This document shows positions 24,585-32,282 of a DNA stretch of 64,000 nucleotides, in pieces. A program made the position numbers and the translations under genes. Numbering within the stretch: the first letter of the stretch is position 1; each line of letters begins with the position of its first letter. The stretch covers positions 124,001-188,000 of the forward strand of contig JABJCP010000035.1 of the NCBI GenBank assembly GCA_018668595.1, in the 5' to 3' direction. The notes under the pieces are model-generated. The model was not told where the DNA came from. It made no database searches and was given only the letters and a program-made list of their open reading frames with translations. This DNA comes from Candidatus Woesearchaeota archaeon (GTDB lineage Archaea > Nanobdellota > Nanobdellia > Woesearchaeales > UBA11576).

Positions 24585-24860
24585 ATGGTATTATTAACAA
24601 AAGTCGAGTCTAACAAATATGGTGCTTTATTTGGATTAATGAATGATGAACTTGGTGAATCAAAAACGCTGATACGTAATCCCGTAGTTCTGATGAGATC
24701 TGGTTTAGCAAGTGTAGTAGATGATCTTGTAAACGAAGCTGAACACGATCCTCATTGTTTTTACCAAATTGGAATTGCTCAAACTTTCAAAAACGAAAAT
24801 GGAATTGAAATGAGCGTTGTACCTTATGTTAGATATATGAAAATTGAAAATATGGAGTAA
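24585..24860 (+). CDS. Hypothetical protein, first gene of the symporter operon, 91 aa
   Basis: The frame can open at a GTG at 24573, but that GTG belongs to the ribosome binding site AGAGGTG; the ATG at 24585, ten bases downstream, is the start. The sequence is mixed alpha-beta (YGALFGLMNDELGESKTLIRN, LASVVDDLVNEAEHDPHCFYQIG, EMSVVPYVRYMK). No membrane segment or recognised motif. First in an operon of four after the palindromic operator. Confidence 0.7.
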   Translation: MVLLTKVESNKYGALFGLMNDELGESKTLIRNPVVLMRSGLASVVDDLVNEAEHDPHCFYQIGIAQTFKNENGIEMSVVPYVRYMKIENME

Positions 24861-24873
24861 GAGGAATAATAAA

Positions 24874-25206
24874 ATGAAATTAAGCGAACTTGAGATTATG
24901 TTGGACGGGTCATTTGATAAAAAAGAAATTAGCGACTTCATAAATAATTGTCCTATTGTATTTCATGGCTGCGAAAAAGGAGTTGTGGTGAGGGGTTCTT
25001 ATCTATTTGATGAAATCGAGATTGAGCCAAAAGATTGTGACTCTTTGATTTCTTGCGAACTTAACTTTCCAATAGATGATGGGAGATTCAAACTAGAAGT
25101 TTTTGCAAATGGATCATATGCTGCTTTATACTATTTGAATGAAGATGAAAAATATTGTGGCTTTAATAAAATAACTATCGTGTATAGAAAAACAAAAACA
25201 AAGTGA
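24874..25206 (+). CDS. Hypothetical protein, 110 aa
   Basis: An upstream ATG at 24844 overlaps the previous gene. The ATG at 24874 follows AAGAGGAATAATAAA, like the leader of its neighbour, and is chosen. The sequence is alpha-beta with many acidic residues (MKLSELEIMLDGSFDKKEISDF) and alternating strands at the end (FKLEVFANGSYAALYYL, KITIVYRK). Four or five Cys are scattered. Not recognised. Confidence 0.65.
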   Translation: MKLSELEIMLDGSFDKKEISDFINNCPIVFHGCEKGVVVRGSYLFDEIEIEPKDCDSLISCELNFPIDDGRFKLEVFANGSYAALYYLNEDEKYCGFNKITIVYRKTKTK

Positions 25207-25262
25207 AAACAAAAAAAGAGATTAAAAAAAGATGATAAAAAACCCGTGCGAGATAAATTAGA

Positions 25263-25607
25263 ATGTTAAATAATGATGATGAAGCTAAACAAAAAATAGT
25301 TGAACTTTTGTCTAACTGGACGGGGTTTTTAACTGCACAAGGCAGGATTCAATTAATTAAGGATGCGTATAGTGCACCTGATTATCAAAAAGTATCTAGA
25401 AATATAGTTCCTAGAGTTCCGTATGAAGGTTTATCTTGGTTAGTTGCAAGTAAAACAGTATCGCGTTTAAGTTCACAACGACCAGAAGTATTTGTTCAGT
25501 ATTTGGTAACATTCAGAAATAAGTTAAACAATTCTGATGAGGACGAAAAACAATTGAAAAGTGAATTAGACGAAGTGTTATCAAAATATGAATTAAAATT
25601 AGAATAA
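25263..25607 (+). CDS. Helical protein resembling effector-associated domains, 114 aa
   Basis: Predicted all-helical: KQKIVELLSNWTGFLTAQGRIQLIKDAY, then YEGLSWLVASKTVSRLSSQRPEVFVQYLVTFRN. The pattern of a short helix ending in a GR-x-x-L-I motif, a polar linker and a helix with WLV-x-x-L recalls the death-like effector-associated domains (EAD) that adapt bacterial conflict and signalling proteins. That similarity is from memory and weak. No strong ribosome binding site (GTGCGAGATAAATTAGA upstream). Third gene of the symporter operon. Confidence 0.55.
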   Translation: MLNNDDEAKQKIVELLSNWTGFLTAQGRIQLIKDAYSAPDYQKVSRNIVPRVPYEGLSWLVASKTVSRLSSQRPEVFVQYLVTFRNKLNNSDEDEKQLKSELDEVLSKYELKLE

Positions 25608-25656
25608 TAAAAAAAAGAAAAAAAGAAATTAAACAATCAGAAGAGGTGAAAAACAA

Positions 25657-27105
25657 ATGGCATTTATATCACAAGCAAGCGGATACTGGTTCCTGATAAT
25701 TTTTGGAATCTGTATGATTTTAGTAACATATTTTTTTTCTAAATGGAAAAACTACAAAGGTCAACAAACCAAAGATAGTTTTCTTGTTGCAAACCGTAAA
25801 GTTGGTTGGTTTGTTGGTGGTGCAAGTATTGCAGCATCTTGGATTTGGGCACCTGCACTTTTCGTGTCGGTTCAAATGGCATACCAAAAAGGTATTGCAG
25901 GAATTTTTTGGTTCACAGTTCCAAACGTAGTTGCATTGTTAATCTTTGCATTTTTGGCACCAAAGATTAGAGATAAACTTCCGGCAGGATATACTCTTCC
26001 GCAATATATTAAACACAAATTAAAAAGTAATCGTGTTCATAAAGTATATTTATTCCCTTACTTTTTATATCAATTAATGGCAGTTACTGTTCAGCTTTTT
26101 GCAGGTGGAGGATTAGTTTCATTACTAACAGGAATTCCACTTACAATAGTTATGCCTATACTTGCAATTATTGCATTGACATATACTTTAATATCTGGAC
26201 TTGAAGCATCTTTAGTTACAGACTTTGTACAATTGGCAATGATTTTTACAATTGGCGCAGTAATTCTTCCTTTAGTCTGGTCGACAGCAGGAGGATCCGC
26301 AGCAATTCATGCAGGACTTGGAGGGTTAGCAGGAATTCGCAATATGTTTGATCCAGGAGTTGCTTTTTCATTTGGAATAGTAACATCTATAGGACTCATT
26401 GCAGGTGCAATATCTGATCAGCAATATTGGCAAAGAAGTTTTGCAATCAAAAAACAGAAATTAGAAAAAGCATTTTTGTTTGGCGCAGTATTATTTGCAA
26501 TTGTTCCAATAGCATTATCAACATTGGGATTTTTAGCAGCAAACCCAGCACTAGGAATTTCACTTGCAGCGGGAGTTGATGTTTCAATGATTGGAGTTCA
26601 AACAGTAGCTCAATTACTTCCTGGATGGGCATTGTTTTTATTCGTTGTTATGTTATTGTGCGGATTAAGTTCAACTCTCGACTCAGGATTATCAGCAGCA
26701 AGTTCATTATGGGTTACTGACGTAAGTAAATCAAAGTTTGGAAAAGGCGCAGTATCTTCTGCAAGAAAAGCAATGGTTGGAATAATGGTGCTTGGACTTA
26801 GTGTTGCACTTGGAGCATTATACATTCCAGGTTTTGGACTTAAACATTTATGGTGGGTCTTCAACACTATTGCAGCATGCGTTATGGTTCCAACAGTACT
26901 AAGTTTATATTGGAAGAAACTCGACGAGCGTGGAGTTTTTTGGGGAGTGCTAACTGCATTCGTAATTGGAATTCCTTTGTTCATCTACAGTAACATAATA
27001 AACAATGCAACATGGATTGTAGCATCAACATTATTTATTGTTGGAGTAAGTACATTGTTTTGTTTAGTGTTGAAAAAAAGAGAAAATGTCAAACTTGTTG
27101 TTTAA
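25657..27105 (+). CDS. Sodium:solute symporter (SSS) family transporter, 482 aa
   Basis: About 13 hydrophobic segments across the whole length. Family features include DSFLVANRKVGWFVGGASIAASWIWAPALF (TM2, broken-helix region with conserved Ser/Gly), LPAGYTLPQYIKHK, LISGLEASLVTDFVQLAMIF (signature near residue 180), ISDQQYWQRSFAIK (cytoplasmic QYWQR motif) and the CGLSSTLDSGLSAASSLWVTD block. These proteins import sugars, amino acids, urea or organic acids with sodium; the substrate cannot be read. The ribosome binding site AGAGGTG is like that of the first gene. TrmB-family control suggests a carbon substrate (inference). Confidence 0.9.
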   Translation: MAFISQASGYWFLIIFGICMILVTYFFSKWKNYKGQQTKDSFLVANRKVGWFVGGASIAASWIWAPALFVSVQMAYQKGIAGIFWFTVPNVVALLIFAFLAPKIRDKLPAGYTLPQYIKHKLKSNRVHKVYLFPYFLYQLMAVTVQLFAGGGLVSLLTGIPLTIVMPILAIIALTYTLISGLEASLVTDFVQLAMIFTIGAVILPLVWSTAGGSAAIHAGLGGLAGIRNMFDPGVAFSFGIVTSIGLIAGAISDQQYWQRSFAIKKQKLEKAFLFGAVLFAIVPIALSTLGFLAANPALGISLAAGVDVSMIGVQTVAQLLPGWALFLFVVMLLCGLSSTLDSGLSAASSLWVTDVSKSKFGKGAVSSARKAMVGIMVLGLSVALGALYIPGFGLKHLWWVFNTIAACVMVPTVLSLYWKKLDERGVFWGVLTAFVIGIPLFIYSNIINNATWIVASTLFIVGVSTLFCLVLKKRENVKLVV

Positions 27106-27217
27106 TTTTTTTTATAATTTTATTTTTGGATAAACTTCTTAGGGGTATTTAATCTAAATAGCTTAATTCCTTTATAAAATCGATACATTTAAATATTATG
27201 TGGTATTATATAATATC

Positions 27218-27469
27218 ATGACGACTCAAATTAATTTAAGATTAACTGAAGATTTTTTTGAACAAGCTAAAGAATACGCCAAAGCTAATGGTTTTTTGAA
27301 TGTTCAGGAATTTTTCCGCGAAGCTGCTAGAGAAAAGCTATTCAAAGATGTTCAAGTTAGACCTGAGTATTTAGAGAGATTAAACAGCAAGGAAGCAAAT
27401 ACTTTTTTGACTGAAAGCGAAGCTAAAGAGTTTGAAAACGAGCTAAAAAAGAGAGTAATGTTAAATTGA
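27218..27469 (+). CDS. Ribbon-helix-helix antitoxin, 83 aa
   Basis: Short beta strand and two helices at the N-terminus (TTQINLRLTEDFFEQAKEYAKANGF, then NVQEFFREAAREKLF) as in MetJ/Arc/CopG antitoxins. The C-terminal part is charged and probably wraps the toxin. The frame opens at a GTG at 27200, but the ATG at 27218 fits the RHH start. A palindrome ATTATATAAT (27206-27215) just before it may be the operator. Confidence 0.85.
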   Translation: MTTQINLRLTEDFFEQAKEYAKANGFLNVQEFFREAAREKLFKDVQVRPEYLERLNSKEANTFLTESEAKEFENELKKRVMLN

Positions 27470-27765
27470 GAAAAGCTAAATATGGTCATCTCTTCAGAAA
27501 GCAACTCAAAAAAATCAAAGGTCAAGAACTGCAGAACATTCTAAATAAAAGAGATGAAATTCTAAATTGTGAAGATTTAACTCATTACAAAAATCTTACT
27601 CGTAATCTGAAAAAATTTAGAAGAGTGCATGTAAATAATTCTTATGTGATTCTATTTTTTGGAGATGATGGCACTGTTTATTTTGTTGATTATGAACATC
27701 ATGATGTGATTTATAGATGTAGTAAAAAACATTTTAAAAAATATCAAGATCTAAAATTTAAATAA
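27466..27765 (+). CDS. RelE/ParE-superfamily toxin, 99 aa
   Basis: Starts with TTG overlapping the antitoxin stop (TTGA), the tight coupling typical of toxin-antitoxin operons. The fold pattern fits RelE: basic helix (FRKQLKKIKGQELQNILNKRDEIL), then strands (KFRRVHVNNSYVILFFGDDGTVYFVDYEHHDVIYR) and a C-terminal basic helix. Arg/His/Tyr in the last strand are candidates for the mRNA-cleaving centre. RelE toxins cut mRNA on ribosomes; ParE types poison gyrase; the former fits better because of the basic patch. Confidence 0.85.
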   Translation: MRKAKYGHLFRKQLKKIKGQELQNILNKRDEILNCEDLTHYKNLTRNLKKFRRVHVNNSYVILFFGDDGTVYFVDYEHHDVIYRCSKKHFKKYQDLKFK

Positions 27766-27888
27766 AAAGAAATTGTTCATTATTCTTTTAACTTCTATTT
27801 TTTTCTCGATAGCAAGTTCTATTAATTTCTCAGGTTCTAAACTTCCGTCAGAAAATGTTGTGTGGGTGTGCAGGTCGTGATTTTTCAT
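27751..27888 (-). pseudogene. Truncated PHP-domain phosphoesterase (N-terminal 31 residues only)
   Basis: The minus-strand frame begins MKNHDLHTHTTFSDGSLEPE and continues KLIELAIEKKIEV, the classic first motif of PHP metallophosphoesterases (HTHTxxSDG, metal-binding His). The next residues of a real PHP protein (a strand ending in TDHD) are missing; instead the frame runs 14 more residues and stops inside the end of the toxin gene. The break is at about 27790, 25 bases from the toxin stop. It lies 20 bases downstream of the operon gene ending at 27908, so this was probably its last gene before the toxin-antitoxin pair arrived. Confidence 0.7.
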
Positions 27889-27907
27889 TTTACTTATTAT
27901 TTGATTG

Positions 27908-28864
27908 TTAATTAGAGATTAGAGTTATAGAATCCAAATAAACAGTGCAAGCACTTGATTTAAATTTATTCTTATCAAGTTCACTAGTTGGTTTTCCATC
28001 AAACCCAGTTACATAAAGTTCTTTTGTTTGTTTTCCCTTTGCAGATTCTAGCTCAATAGAAAATGTTCCTCCATCAGCACTCCCGTATGGATCAATCTCA
28101 TTATATTTCACAGTTCCCGATGATTTTTGTATTCCTTTTCGTGCGACAGACTTGTAGGGGTTTCTTCTCTCTTCGTCCCAGCCATTTAGACTAAATTCAA
28201 TGCAAATGGAACTCAGTTTTTTCCCTTTGTTTTCAAATTTACTTTTTATTCCGACAAGATATGCTGCAACCTCATTTATTGCTTGATTGTATTTTGGATC
28301 ATCTGTTAGTTTTATTTTCTTTTTTTCAAATTTTTGCAAGTCTAATTCAACTTCATTTTCATTTTTAACATCATCTAATGTCTTATAAGATTTAACATAA
28401 CCTTTTTTAACAATGTTCTCTAATTGTTTAAGCATTGATTTGCATATATCTTTTGATTTTGGCAGGGATGGTTTGTTTTCATCATCAGAACTTTCTTCTG
28501 GACTGAGCCAGTCAAGTTCGTATGAGAAATGTTGTATCTTGCTTGGTTTTCCACTATACTTAACAATTTCTATATCGCAGTTTGTGTGTCCTCTAATAAA
28601 ATGGGGTTTTTGTGTTGATATTGTCGCCCACATTTTATTTTTAGAGTTTGTTAGCAGTATAACAAAGTTTGTTTTCAGTGCATTGTATTTTCTAATATCT
28701 TTTTCAATTTCTTCAGTAGGTTTTGTAATGTCCAATAGGCAAATTTCTGGATTTTTAAAATTTATATCTGGACAAAACTCATAAATGTCTTCAGTGTTTC
28801 CTTGTTCCCTTGTTGGAATTGCTTCTTCTAATAATAGTTTTTCTAGTTCTTCGAATAATGCCAT
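27908..28864 (-). CDS. Unknown protein, 318 aa
   Basis: GAGGAGG six bases before the ATG at 28864 identifies the start; the frame continues eight codons further. The first 20 residues are a Leu/Glu-rich amphipathic helix (MALFEELEKLLLEEAI). An alpha-beta part follows (EICLLDITKPTEEIEKDIRK, NFVILLTNSKNKMWATI), then an acidic linker (EESSDDENKPS). The C-terminal half has charged helices (YNQAINEVAAYLVGIKSKFENKGKKL) and strands (GGTFSIELESAKGK, CTVYLDSITLI). No domain recognised. Last intact gene of the minus-strand operon. Confidence 0.7.
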   Translation of the reverse strand: MALFEELEKLLLEEAIPTREQGNTEDIYEFCPDINFKNPEICLLDITKPTEEIEKDIRKYNALKTNFVILLTNSKNKMWATISTQKPHFIRGHTNCDIEIVKYSGKPSKIQHFSYELDWLSPEESSDDENKPSLPKSKDICKSMLKQLENIVKKGYVKSYKTLDDVKNENEVELDLQKFEKKKIKLTDDPKYNQAINEVAAYLVGIKSKFENKGKKLSSICIEFSLNGWDEERRNPYKSVARKGIQKSSGTVKYNEIDPYGSADGGTFSIELESAKGKQTKELYVTGFDGKPTSELDKNKFKSSACTVYLDSITLISN

Positions 28865-28939
28865 TTTTCCTCCTCTGAAATTTATCAAAAATTAATTTTT
28901 TAATTTTTATTGAATATTACTACTACGATTAATACAACT

Positions 28940-29620
28940 TCACTTACCTTCCAAAATGATTCTCGCAGCTTCTATTAAGTCGCTAACAATATAAATTCTT
29001 CCGTCATATTCAGGATCGTTTACCATTGTTTCAATCTTGTCTGTTTTGTAAAATGAACTAGTTCCTCGTCCAACAGAAGGATTATTTACTAAAATTCCAA
29101 CGCCGCCTGAATTAATTCCACATAATGCATCTGATGATCTATCTCCCAAAACATATTTTTGTACAGAATCATACTCTATGTTTAGTTCTTTTGCTGCTCG
29201 TCGTAAAAGACCATCTTGAGGTTTTAATAAATTTAATTTTTCATCTCCCTCTTCTAAAACAAAATCGTAATTTAAAGTTGTAATATCTCGCTCTTCCCAA
29301 CGCTTTGCTCCTTTTCTATTAACAAAAGGAGAATATTGCCAAGAATCTACATTCACGCCTTGTTCTCTAAGCAGTCGATCCATTGTTTCATTAACTTCTT
29401 CAACTTGTTCTATAGTAAGAACTCCTTTTGCAATTCCAACTTGTGAAGTAAGCACTGCAATTGCAATGTCTGGATTTTCTGAGAGTTTTCTTAATCCTTC
29501 AATTGCACCTGAACAAAATTTCAATTCAGCTTTCCAATTATCTTCACTTCCAAAGTATGCTTTTTCATCGTGATTAATTGTATTGTCTCGATCAACACCT
29601 GCTAGTATTTTGTATGTCAT
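28940..29620 (-). CDS. HAD-superfamily phosphatase, GmhB/HisB-N-like, 226 aa
   Basis: HAD motifs in order: VDRDNTI (DxDx(T) nucleophile and acid, residues 9-15), LTSQVGIAKG (motif II region, about 57-66, as in heptose bisphosphate and histidinol phosphatases), KPQDGLLRRAAKEL (motif III Lys) and LGDRSSDALCG (motif IV). GmhB-type enzymes remove the 7-phosphate from heptose 1,7-bisphosphate. The family's Cys/His zinc loop is not seen, so another sugar phosphate or a nucleic-acid end phosphate is equally possible given the nuclease next door. Confidence 0.8.
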   Translation of the reverse strand: MTYKILAGVDRDNTINHDEKAYFGSEDNWKAELKFCSGAIEGLRKLSENPDIAIAVLTSQVGIAKGVLTIEQVEEVNETMDRLLREQGVNVDSWQYSPFVNRKGAKRWEERDITTLNYDFVLEEGDEKLNLLKPQDGLLRRAAKELNIEYDSVQKYVLGDRSSDALCGINSGGVGILVNNPSVGRGTSSFYKTDKIETMVNDPEYDGRIYIVSDLIEAARIILEGK

Positions 29621-29630
29621 TTTTTCTACC

Positions 29631-30335
29631 TCAAAACTCTTTCATCTTCTCAGCCCATTCGCAAAATCCACAATCTTCTGCAGATTCAGGCATTTCTCCT
29701 CGTAATACTTTTCGAGCTTTTCTAAATAGTTTATCTGCACTTTTTACATTTACATCCATTTTCACAAGTTGTGTATTAAATTTTACAATACCTTCTTCTT
29801 GAATTTCTTCAGGCATGTAAAATAACAAAAAAGAATAATCTTCTGTTTCAAATCCATTTCGTCGCAATAATAAATTATAAATGTCCAATTGATTTTGGTA
29901 ATATCCTGCAGTGTTTTCTTTTAATTTAAATCCGCGAGTTTTGTAATCTAATACAATTAATTTATCGTTGGAATTATTAATTAGTATTTCATCCACTGCT
30001 CCTCTAAAAGTATTGCCTTTAGAATCTTCCCATGAAACTCCTTTCCAATTATTTCTCCATTCTTTCATTAATTTTTCATCAGAAAACAGTCCAATTGATT
30101 CTTCAAGTTCTGAAAGTTCTGGGGGTCTTTTACCTTGTGATCTATATCCATCAAAGTAAGGTTTTAATTTATAATCCATTCCTGACGGTAATGAAGGAAA
30201 TGGTCCGCTTGGTCTTCTAACTTTGCAGTTCATTTGTAGATAAAAACATTTTGGACATCTTTCTAATAATCCTATTGAACTTGGTGAATATTTATGTGTT
30301 TTATTATCTGTTGTATCTGTTTTTTTATTAGTCAT
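29631..30335 (-). CDS. Cas4/RecB-like PD-(D/E)XK nuclease with four-Cys cluster, 234 aa
   Basis: The pattern follows Cas4-type exonucleases: SPSSIGLLERCPKCFYL at the N-terminus (Cys27, Cys30, Cys37), GAVDEIL with Asp115, VLDYKT with Asp130 and Lys132, then YYQNQLDIYNLLL (QxxxY motif) and a C-terminal CGFC (222, 225). The Cys set could hold an iron-sulfur cluster. No CRISPR array or cas1 gene is visible, so this is a stand-alone nuclease. It overlaps no neighbour and is the third gene of a five-gene operon. Confidence 0.8.
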   Translation of the reverse strand: MTNKKTDTTDNKTHKYSPSSIGLLERCPKCFYLQMNCKVRRPSGPFPSLPSGMDYKLKPYFDGYRSQGKRPPELSELEESIGLFSDEKLMKEWRNNWKGVSWEDSKGNTFRGAVDEILINNSNDKLIVLDYKTRGFKLKENTAGYYQNQLDIYNLLLRRNGFETEDYSFLLFYMPEEIQEEGIVKFNTQLVKMDVNVKSADKLFRKARKVLRGEMPESAEDCGFCEWAEKMKEF

Positions 30336-30371
30336 TTTAAGCCCCGCAATATTTTTTTAATAGTTTAAATT

Positions 30372-30926
30372 TTATTCTGGATCTTCGATTCTCATTTTTC
30401 CGTCAAAATATTTTTTATTAATATCTTTTAAAATGCTTAATTGTAATTCGTGATTTGCTACGCCTTCAGGTCCATCTGTATATCCTGTGTTGGTACTCAT
30501 AGAATCTATTAATATTACAAACTCATATTCATCAACTCTATTTTGTTGGAATTCTTCAAGCTTTGTTCCTCCTTTTCTAAATAAAAATCTTAACGGTTCT
30601 GCTCTGTCATAAGTCCATAAGTAAACTCCTGTTTGTTTAACAGTGGTCGACATTAGTCTCCGACACAAATCTTGGTGAGTATCGTTTGGCATTGGATCAA
30701 TTTCTGCAACTTCACAAAATCTTCTTACTCTTTGTTCAGCACTCATTGCCCAATCAATTCTTCCAGGTTTTTCTATTGCATCACGAGATATCGTGTAAAA
30801 ATACTTTCCTTTTGCTCTTTCTGTTCTATATCCATTTTCTCGTGCAAGTTTTTCTACACATCTAACTAGACTATTAACTGTTTTTCCTTTTGCTAAGTCT
30901 CCTTCATAATGTATTGAAACGCCCAT
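30372..30926 (-). CDS. Unknown protein, 184 aa
   Basis: The opening MGVSIHYEGDLAKGKTVNSL followed by VRCVEKLARENGYRTER resembles, from memory, a small uncharacterised domain found in various bacteria that begins GVSIHYxGxL and has alpha-beta character. The middle contains LWTYDRAEPLRFLF and VDEYEFVILIDSMSTNTGY. No catalytic motif stands out. Between the nuclease and the 390-residue unknown in one operon. Confidence 0.65.
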   Translation of the reverse strand: MGVSIHYEGDLAKGKTVNSLVRCVEKLARENGYRTERAKGKYFYTISRDAIEKPGRIDWAMSAEQRVRRFCEVAEIDPMPNDTHQDLCRRLMSTTVKQTGVYLWTYDRAEPLRFLFRKGGTKLEEFQQNRVDEYEFVILIDSMSTNTGYTDGPEGVANHELQLSILKDINKKYFDGKMRIEDPE

Positions 30927-30946
30927 TTTAATCTAAACCTCATATT

Positions 30947-32119
30947 TTATTTTTTCAAATAATCTTTTCTTTCTACTGCTTCATTTATTTCAAAATTTAA
31001 TCGTCTTTGGTATTTATGATCATTTTCAAATCCCATAAATTCCATTGGAAACATTGAAATTTCGTCTAAATCTAGTCGAGTAAAGTTTCCTTGTTTTTTG
31101 TGCGCTTCTTTTGCAAGTTCGGTTATTTCTTTTGTTGTTGAATAAATTCCTCCTGTAACAACAGGTAGTCTTCCTTTAGAATCTTTAACATTTATTAGTC
31201 CTAGTATTGATTTATTTCTATACAGTTTCATTGATCCAACTAAATTATTATCGACGTAAATTAATGTTGCCCAACCATAAACATCAGGATTTTGATTTTT
31301 ATCCACGAATGTTTCATAATGAGCTTGACTCATCCATCCGCATGTTCCTGCAAAATAATCTACACTTTTTACGGATTTTATTTTGTCTGTTTCCCAAACT
31401 CCCGAACTTAAGTCAATCCACTTATCTACATCCAATTTAAATCTTTCAGGCATTTCTGAAATTGGGAGATTTGAAACAGCAGGTAATAAACTTTTAGATC
31501 CCGTAATAAATCCTGTTAAATATGCAATCAAATCAGGTCTATCTGAGAATTCGGAAACTATTTTATCTAAATACAGTGCAAGTGGATGTCCTGCTATACC
31601 TTCATCTGTTTCCAAAAGCCTTCCAAAAACATGTTCTTGTTCATTTTTAGATAATTCGTTTTTCCATAAATCCAGGTATCTTAATGCAGGTTTTGTTCTT
31701 TCCCAATTACCCTCTTGTTTTACTGCTGCCATAATCCAATCATGAATATTTAATTCAAAAGGAACTATTTCAATTATTGCAGGTAAAAGAGATATTGCTT
31801 TGCTAGGCACTATGCTTGTTAATGCCGGGTCTATTGTATTGATTATTAATTTTTCCAAATCTTCTTGTGTTGTGAATTCTATGTTGTATGATTGAATTAT
31901 TTTAATAAAATCTGAAAAATGTTTATCTAATTTTTCTTCTGCTTGTTGTTGTGTAAATCCTTCTTTTAGAAATATTGGGAAGTATTTTTCTTGCATTTGG
32001 CGAAGATGGGCTATTGTTTTGCAAGTTGCAACTTTGCCCTTACTACTAACAACTCCTTTTTCTACAAACCAATCTGTTAATTGATTTATGTGATCTTCGG
32101 GGGTTGGTTGTTCAAACAT
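30947..32119 (-). CDS. Unknown protein, first gene of nuclease operon, 390 aa
   Basis: Residues 1-220 look helical (TIAHLRQMQEKYFPIFLKEGFTQQ, FSDFIKIIQSYNIEF, DLIAYLTGFITGSKSLLPAVS). The C-terminal half has strands with Trp, Tyr and Gly (YFAGTCGWMSQAHYETF, YGWATLIYVDNNLVGSMKLY), loosely like an acyltransferase or PUA-type sheet but without a recognised signature. A minus-strand TATA (ATTTATAAAA, about 32142-32152) lies upstream. Function unknown. Confidence 0.7.
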   Translation of the reverse strand: MFEQPTPEDHINQLTDWFVEKGVVSSKGKVATCKTIAHLRQMQEKYFPIFLKEGFTQQQAEEKLDKHFSDFIKIIQSYNIEFTTQEDLEKLIINTIDPALTSIVPSKAISLLPAIIEIVPFELNIHDWIMAAVKQEGNWERTKPALRYLDLWKNELSKNEQEHVFGRLLETDEGIAGHPLALYLDKIVSEFSDRPDLIAYLTGFITGSKSLLPAVSNLPISEMPERFKLDVDKWIDLSSGVWETDKIKSVKSVDYFAGTCGWMSQAHYETFVDKNQNPDVYGWATLIYVDNNLVGSMKLYRNKSILGLINVKDSKGRLPVVTGGIYSTTKEITELAKEAHKKQGNFTRLDLDEISMFPMEFMGFENDHKYQRRLNFEINEAVERKDYLKK

Positions 32120-32185
32120 GGGTTTAGCAACACATGGCTGTTTTATAAATATTTCGCCTTGTCACCACTATTTAATAGAAAAAAT

Positions 32186-32203
32186 ACCGAAAAGTTTAAA
32201 AAC
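32186..32203 (+). promoter_or_regulatory. BRE/TATA promoter of the 877-residue gene
   Basis: ACCGAAAAGTTTAAAAAC has the same BRE-like CCGAAA plus T/A-rich TATA arrangement as at 37596 and 62653. It predicts a leader of about 60 nt before the ATG at 32283, which is not preceded by a clear ribosome binding site. Confidence 0.55.
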
Positions 32204-32282
32204 TAGGTTTATTTCCTAGATAATATACAAATTAATTTAATAAACAATATTTATCTAATTTAACAATACATGGGTATATACT

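Noticed and set aside
29631-30335. Cas4-like nuclease as part of a CRISPR-Cas locus
   Set aside because: No cas1, cas2, effector genes or repeat array in the surrounding 64 kb.
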